Below are positions 58,060-64,000 of a stretch of DNA of 64,000 nt, piece after piece. The notes beneath the pieces were generated by a model. The model saw only the letters and a program-made list of their open reading frames with translations, had not been told where the DNA came from and searched no databases. How positions within the stretch are numbered: position 1 is the first letter of the stretch; every line of letters begins with the position of its first letter. Position numbers and translations under genes: made by a program. This stretch comes from Triatoma infestans (Eukaryota > Arthropoda > Insecta > Hemiptera > Reduviidae), in assembly GCA_011037195.1 (NCBI GenBank), contig JAAEAF010002753.1:91001-155000 (forward strand), given 5' to 3'.

Positions 58060-58924
58060 TTCTATAACGGAGTTTACCGGGAAAATGTTACGAATAAAAG
58101 TTACAAGTTTGATATGTATATACAGAAAATTGAGTAGTGGTTTTTTATGGTTTCATCTTCATCACAAGGAGATGTTCAGCTTAATACTGAAATAATCAAA
58201 TGTACGAAATACAATTATTAGTTAGCATGGGACATCGTTGGCGCCAAGCTTTATAAATTTTTTTAGATTCAGGTGAATTTTGGTCAAAAAATGATCGTCA
58301 CTTTTAGTAAACATTATGGGACTTTGATCTTATTGTTAGGATTTCACTTAATATTTATCACTCGGACTAACTTGGACTCAGATAATATCAGCTGTTAGCA
58401 ATTGTTAAATTTAAAACATACTTTTAAGTAGTTTATCTTTCGTTTGGGGGGTCATTAGTGATTTATTTGGGAAAATAGCTTTTTCCTTCCTTCCTTCCCT
58501 TCATGATTCACTTCCCTACTTGATTGTAAAGGACAACATGGCGTGTGACAAGGAAGCCGTCTTTTGAATAATTCTGAAAGGTTGTGTTCCTCTTATATAG
58601 CTTACCTTGTTGAATGATTGATCAGAATAGAGTGAAATGTCAGTCCCAAAGTCCCTTGACAATCACTTTTCCTACAACAACCTTCAACAGTACCGGCTTC
58701 ACTTGTTTACTTCCTCTTACTTCTAAATCATTTCCTTAGTTAAACATTTTAATCAAATTTGTTTTGTTTTTGATCTAGTAAAATTCTTAAAGGAAATTCT
58801 TCTGATTAACTACCTGACGATTTCTTCACAGTTCTGCTTGCAATTTTCAAAAATATGTGGACATTTTTACTAAATCTTTAGAAACAATTCATTTTACAGT
58901 TGGCTTTATAGAGTGAAGCCTTCT
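58060..58924. other. Spacer with a P-module trace
   Basis: 58076-58130 resembles the inverse of the P block around ACTTTTATTTGAAACATTTT. The remainder is unrecognised. Confidence 0.3.
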
Positions 58925-59588
58925 AACACGTTTCAGCTCCCCCACAACTACTTAAATCCAATTTTTCATGAAAAATGTTCGCAAATAAAATTAATAGGTT
59001 CATTTGTCTGTAAACTGGGCTTACCAAGTTTAAACGAATCTCTGGAATAGTTTACGTAAAATCATAACAAACTGAGAAACCTATTCTGTAAAATTATATT
59101 TCTTGTTAGACGATCATCAAATTTTAATTCTTAGTTATAATATATTTAATTGGTTCTGAATTTTTGGGAAAGTAACTACCACTGAACGATACTTTAATAT
59201 ACCACTTTAGTGGGAAACTGTCAGTCACATTTTCCTCCAAAACCGCTAAAAATCATTTTTCCTAGAAAAATGCTACAATTTTAGAGCGAAAGTTAAGGAA
59301 AACATTTTGTTTTCAACCAAATTGCGAAAACAAAAAAAAAAAACATTGAAAAAAGCGGATTTCCGCAGGAGTTCGACCGAACCCTTCGTATCGTATTTAA
59401 AAATTTTTGTTTTTCCCAACATACCCCAACCAAATCATCACCTAACCACACATAAACCCACACACACTCACATTAACCAATCGTTATCAATATTTGATTA
59501 TTGTTTTAGAGATCGGAAATCATATATTACTTTGACAACCTAATTTCAAAAATCTGACACGATCACTGTACTTCCTTTTAGAGCTGGT
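58925..59588 (-). mobile_element. Strongly decayed family P copy
   Basis: The minus strand starts AGGAAGTACAGTGATCGTGT and continues through scattered module words to GAACATTTTTCATGAAAAATTGG near 58965. Ends unclear. Confidence 0.45.
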
Positions 59589-59665
59589 GACAATTTTTCT
59601 GATAATACTATCAAAAAATAATTTGGTATAATGCAATGGCTAGTTGGCTAATTGTTGAATGCCAG

Positions 59666-60031
59666 TGAAATGTAATTGGTGATGAGATGTTGTAGTGGTA
59701 GTGTAGTAGTTTGTGTAGCACGAGCGGTTTTGTAAAGGGCTTGTGAGTATATATGTTTAAGAGAGAAGTATCAGAAATAATTACGAGATCACCCTGTTTT
59801 TGAAATAATTATATTATTATCTAAGTGAATTTAAGTACCTTTATAATATCACAACTATTATGTTTATAAATCAATTATTTATCTAGATTAGTTGCAAAAC
59901 TGTTATGTTTTAATTTACGACTGGCACTGATGCTAAGAGAGCGCAAGACAAGTGTTCTAGTTCGGTATCTGTTTCAGACTGTTCTTCTTTGAAAGCAGAA
60001 TATAGACTGTTTTGAAAGAATGCCTTCTAAT
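59666..60031 (+). mobile_element. Solo-LTR-like repeat, copy 3, truncated
   Basis: Begins TGAAATGTAATTGGTGATGAG and follows copies 1 and 2 through GGTTTTGTAAAGGGCTTGTG, CGACTGGCACTGATGCTAAG and TGTTTCAGACTGTTCTTC, but leaves the alignment after GAAAGAATGCC. The 3' third is missing. Confidence 0.7.
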
Positions 60032-62290
60032 TGTTAGTTCAAATCTTCGCCTGAGAGAAGGGGTGAAAAGACAAAGCTACCAAAGTTCTGTGAACTCTAA
60101 AAGACAAAGTTATCCAGGTTCTTTGAACTCTTTCTGTAACTGTAGTCTTCTACCTGTATGTACCCTTTTTGCCAGCAAATATGCATTTTTCTCTCAAATA
60201 AAATAGATATAATTTTTATAATTCTGGCATCCATCACACCAGAAACTGTTTCAAATAAGGGCTATGTTTTGTAACACATAATACATGATCTCTTGGTCAT
60301 GTAAAGTAGTATTTCGATTTTGGGCTCCTTAAGCAGTCATTTGAAGTCTCTTAAATATGTTTTTAAAGTTTATTTGAATCCTAACTATTATTTTGTAGTC
60401 TAAGTACCTCTTTCCATTTATTCTCTAGTTATTTATACGGTACTCATTTTCAACTGTCAGTTTCCTTCACAAAGACAACTTTTCAAATTTAATACGCTAC
60501 TTCATTTTCACTTAAAATTTAATTTTAGTATAAGTTTTATATCTATAACTTATTTAGAAGGGCTGTATTAATGCGCCTCTAGACTGAGCGACATCCTTCA
60601 TGGATGAAAGAAAAAAAAAAATTCATTTTAAATCTACTTTTTATGCTACACGTGTTTAACCAGTTACTTATTTCAGATAGAGTAAATACATCCGTAACTA
60701 TGGCAAGTTAGACGGGAAGGAAAGAAATTTATAACAGAAAAAAGTTTATCGAAATAATATTAACATTGACGTGAAATTATGAAGTGATAAGAGTAAATCT
60801 CCCTTCTCACTTCATAGAGATGTGAGAGACTGGTCGTCATAAGTTTTGAATGGTGTTTTCTCCCTTCTAGGAAATTTGTGAATATAATTAATGTTTGAAT
60901 GGGGGAAGGGGACAGTTTGATGTAGGGAGGATCAGACATTCTCTGTCCCATTCCAGGAGTCCAACATCCCATTATATATATGAAGAGAGCGTGCGAATGG
61001 GCTCTCTATAACTTTACCATCCTAAATTCATTATCACCCCTCCTAGTTGAAGGGGGTGTCTAGCCAAGCTTGTTGCAAGGGCCTAACTTCAATCGACACT
61101 GCCAACTCTAATTATTACATAAACTCCATCTATTCAAGTTATTGTTCATTTTAGTTAAATCCAGTATGCCCAGTTTTATTACTAAATTATCTCTGTAAAA
61201 TTCCTTATTTACAGTATATCATGTAAGTTCAATTGTTTAAATATTAAATTCTACTTCAAGTTATTGTATGAGAATATATGAAAAAAATTTATAACGAAAT
61301 CTATACAAAAATATGTTGATATTTATAATTTAAATAAATCTAAACTTTACTTGATTTCAAAGTCTTTCTTGACAAAGTTTTGTAGATCAATTGTCCGTCC
61401 ATTCCTCCCGTTATTCGATTATTTTTTTTTATCTTTTGATCAGTTCCCAATTACATTTTACGTAAATAATAACATCTAATTAAATGAAAACATAATATTG
61501 TACAGTAAACAGTTCCCAAAACATGGTGTTTCCGGAGTAAGAAAAAGTAATAATATAGATTCTGATTAGTTTTACTCTAATTTACCAGATAAAAAAAAAC
61601 ATCATTTTTTAACTAATCAAATGTATCTTTCAATATGCACATATATTATCTAGAATATGCATTCAACTAAGGAAATGTATAAAGAATAATTTCCGTATTG
61701 GTAACTCAAGTAATCCGAAAAATGCGATTATCGTGATTTCTTGCTTATTATTTTTCTTTTTAATCGAATTAACGTCAATTTAAATTTCATTTAGATTTTC
61801 ATACTTTAATCCAACGATAATTAACTGTGAATTCATCAGTCTGTCGTGGTTCTTATAATAGCAACCATTTTATAATAAAGTTGTAACAAATTACTTAAGA
61901 AAAGCGACGTATATACTCGTGCCTTTAATACAGTAGCAAGTTTGTTATATAATGAAGTTGATGGGAGCTAAATTGATTTCTTAATACATATTACTTCTTA
62001 CCTTAATAATACTTTAAGCCATTTCCCTTTCTTGAGTGTAAGATGGAGTAAGAGATGTAGAAGTATTAGAGACATAAGAGGCTTACTAAATATATATATA
62101 TATATTAGGTTGGTGTGCTTTCCTGCAGCCTAAGAAGATGGCGTACTCTTCTTTTTCAAATTAAATATTCAACAAAATATTAATTAATATAGTATTTCTA
62201 CTGTTCCAATTTTTTTTTTTTTTTTTAACGATATATATTTAGTCCTTAACTTATATTTCTTAATTACAACAGTTTTACAACTAAATTTAA
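60032..62290. other. AT-rich spacer
   Basis: No gene. GC-richer patch near 61000-61090 and (AT)n at 62092-62105. Confidence 0.35.
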
Positions 62291-62500
62291 TTGTTGTTAT
62301 GGTGGTTGGTTCCGCAGAACTGGAAAGCATCAGAGACATTTTCCGTGATAGCCTGCTTCATTTTGTGGTCATCGACCGGTTTCGGGTGTTCGCCTATCTT
62401 CAGGATGCGTTTGTCAGACAGTGTGATAACACGGACTTGTACAGAGCAAATTCAGTAAAAATACACACAGTTTATTACACAGTGTGTGTAATAAATTATT
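62291..62500 (+). mobile_element. MITE-A copy
   Basis: GGTTGGTTCCGCAGAACTGG, AAAGCATCAGAGACATTTTC, CATCGACCGGTTTCGGGTGT, CAGTGTGATAACACGGACTT and GTACAGAGCAAATTCAG form the longest uninterrupted one-arm version. It ends in a small hairpin, TTTATTACAC at 62471-62480 with its inverse at 62486-62495. An ORF (62299-62565) runs through it but is not a gene. Confidence 0.75.
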
Positions 62501-63061
62501 CTGCCTTCATTAGTCACTTGTTTGCTTTGTATATCTCATGGAAACTTGCTTGGAAAGATTGCTAAGTAACCATTGAAGTCTCAAAAGCATTCTAATCGAG
62601 ATTTTAATAAAATTTAATCTCAAGAAAATTCACTTTTGAAAATATGTTCATCTATAACAGTAATTAGTGAAAATTAGAGCATTGTTTTGCCTGGTGTTAT
62701 TTTTATTGCTAATAAATTTTTCTATACGGATCAATTTCAGTTTGTTAAATAATTCTTTTTCATTAACATTGACCGAATCATTACTGGCTACCATAGTGTC
62801 AACTTGTAATAGTTTTAAACATTTATTCAATTTGACAATAGATCATCATGTTGGGCATTAAATGACTCGACAATGTTTATATAAAACTTTAGGATTTTTA
62901 TTTATATCTATCAATAGTTATTGGTATTCATTTTAAATTGGTTTGTCAAATTGTAAACACAATTAGAAAATTTTAAAATTGCGTGTTATTTACCCAGACG
63001 TTCATAATTTAAAACCACGATAGTCGAAGTGTTGCATAAAATGTTGAAATTAAAAGTTAAC
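62501..63061. other. AT-rich spacer
   Basis: No feature supported. Confidence 0.35.
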
Positions 63062-63395
63062 ATTTTTTTTACTTTCTTTTATGATGTAAGAGAAAATATG
63101 GCAATTCTATCAAATTTCAAAATTGAATTTAATCAACAGAAATGATGATTTTATGGTTTTCTGAAGATGAAAAAATTGTTTGCAGAGCATTGTCTGTCGT
63201 GCGTCTTGTGTATACGTGTATGAATTTACTCAACGATCAAAATCCACTAACCGGAAATGCGACCGTACTAAATCTGTTTTTCATGATTTTCTTTTAAGTT
63301 CATATACTATCTAAATACACTATATAAAAACGGTTCTGTTCAAACTACATCTGACATGAAAATTTCGAACGTGAATTTATGATTTTTTTTTTCTA
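63062..63395 (+). mobile_element. Family P head fragment
   Basis: TTTTTTTACTTTCTTTTATG and ATGTAAGAGAAAATATGGCA mark the head hairpin. CCACTAACCGGAAATGCGAC and CATGATTTTCTTTTAAG follow. Confidence 0.6.
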
Positions 63396-63399
63396 GTTT

Positions 63400-64000
63400 T
63401 TCTCGATTGACCTAAAACTCTGGTGTGAAACACTCACACAACTTTCTCTTACTCCAGTTCTCAAAATTATAATTGACAAATTATATAGTGTGTGTATCAA
63501 ACAATGAAATCCGTTGAAAACTGAAAAAAACTGCTTAGTAAAACTGCACTTCCGATTTACTAATTTTCTTGAAACTCGGAATTTTAACCATCTATTCATT
63601 TCTAATTAAGTTTGTTTGGATGATAGCTAATTGTATAATTAACTATGATAGCATTTTAGAGAAACATAACCCTACCCCTTCCCCCTCAAAGTGTTCTCAA
63701 ATGAAGTTTCCCAGAGAAATGTTTTAAATAAAAGTTGTAGATCTTCGTATGTGTAGTTTATATAGGATGTTTCAAGAAAATCTGTGGAGCCATTTTAGAG
63801 AAAATTGCAAAAAAGTGAAAACATTATTTAGTAAAGTGCTAAAGTAAAAAGCACTTCCGGTCATCCGATTTTTGTCAAACTCGGAATTTCCACAACATAC
63901 TTAATTCTAATTAATATTATTTACATGACAGAATTGTCTAATAAACTGAAATAGCACTTTAGATGCAACCTTAATCCCACCCCTGCCTCAAAAGTTCCCT
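63400..64000 (-). mobile_element. Family P copy running off the right edge
   Basis: On the minus strand the end is the full tail: AGTAAGAGAAAGTTGTGTGA, GTGTTTCACACCAGA (63419-63457). Inward lie TAAACTGAAATAGCACTTT (as the inverse) and two modules. It faces the fragment at 63062-63395, so two P copies lie in opposite orientation. Confidence 0.8.

Noticed and set aside
62299..62565. 88-codon ORF
   Set aside because: It runs through a MITE-A copy; parts of the same ORF recur at other copies with no selection for frame.
1..64000. Prokaryotic features such as operons, ribosome binding sites and origins
   Set aside because: Base composition, SINEs, LINEs, mariner and microsatellites mark a eukaryotic nuclear genome.

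Overview
The window looks like intergenic or intronic DNA from an animal nuclear genome. It is strongly AT-rich and full of poly-A/T runs and microsatellites. No open reading frame is longer than about 150 codons, and every stretch I recognise as coding is a broken transposable-element gene. The element mix (mariner, pogo/Tigger-like, RTE-like and Jockey-like non-LTR elements, tRNA-derived SINEs, solo-LTR-like repeats) fits an arthropod, most likely an insect. A hemipteran is a guess I cannot prove from the sequence. I found no host gene, tRNA or rRNA gene, or CRISPR array.

Main repeat family. About twenty copies, from the left edge to the right edge, belong to one ~1-kb non-coding family that I call P. 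The best full copy is 39408-40424. Its head is a hairpin built on ACTTTCTCTTACT and its inverse, followed by a (GT)n tract. The body is three diverged tandem ~285-bp modules. The tail is AGTAAGAGAAAGT plus GTGTGAGTGTTTCACACCAG, and both ends sit in T-runs. This layout resembles non-autonomous Helentron/DINE-1-like elements; that assignment is inference.

Layout. 1-2530: two P copies, one carrying a short foldback element (MITE-A). 3285-4340: a dead mariner split by MITE-A, which itself carries a second foldback. 4752-5072: a heptanucleotide array. 6240-6925: a LINE 3' end. 7297-7458: a MITE-A copy with target duplication. 9466-11804: a P copy and a 5'-truncated LINE with a 13-bp target duplication. 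12735-14570: a tRNA-SINE, a Jockey-like reverse transcriptase end and a MITE-A relative. 15350-17706: P fragments, then an LTR-like element (R) with a 195-bp triplication. 17925-27110: a string of LINE C-terminal pieces, one split by a second R copy. 27110-30890: largely featureless. 30890-40720: mostly P copies, plus a solo-LTR-like copy, an antisense RTE fragment and a LINE endonuclease fragment. 41570-44883: two dead LINEs, one carrying a SINE with a 13-bp duplication. 46300-47090: a dead pogo-like transposase carrying another SINE with a 15-bp duplication. 49035-52082: RNase H/SINE junction, a Jockey-like fragment and a solo-LTR-like copy with a 4-bp duplication. 52083-64000: mostly unrecognised AT-rich DNA with P copies, a third LTR-like copy and a MITE-A copy.

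The genes do not work together as a system. The interest lies in the nested insertions, several of which have readable target-site duplications and so give a relative order of events.
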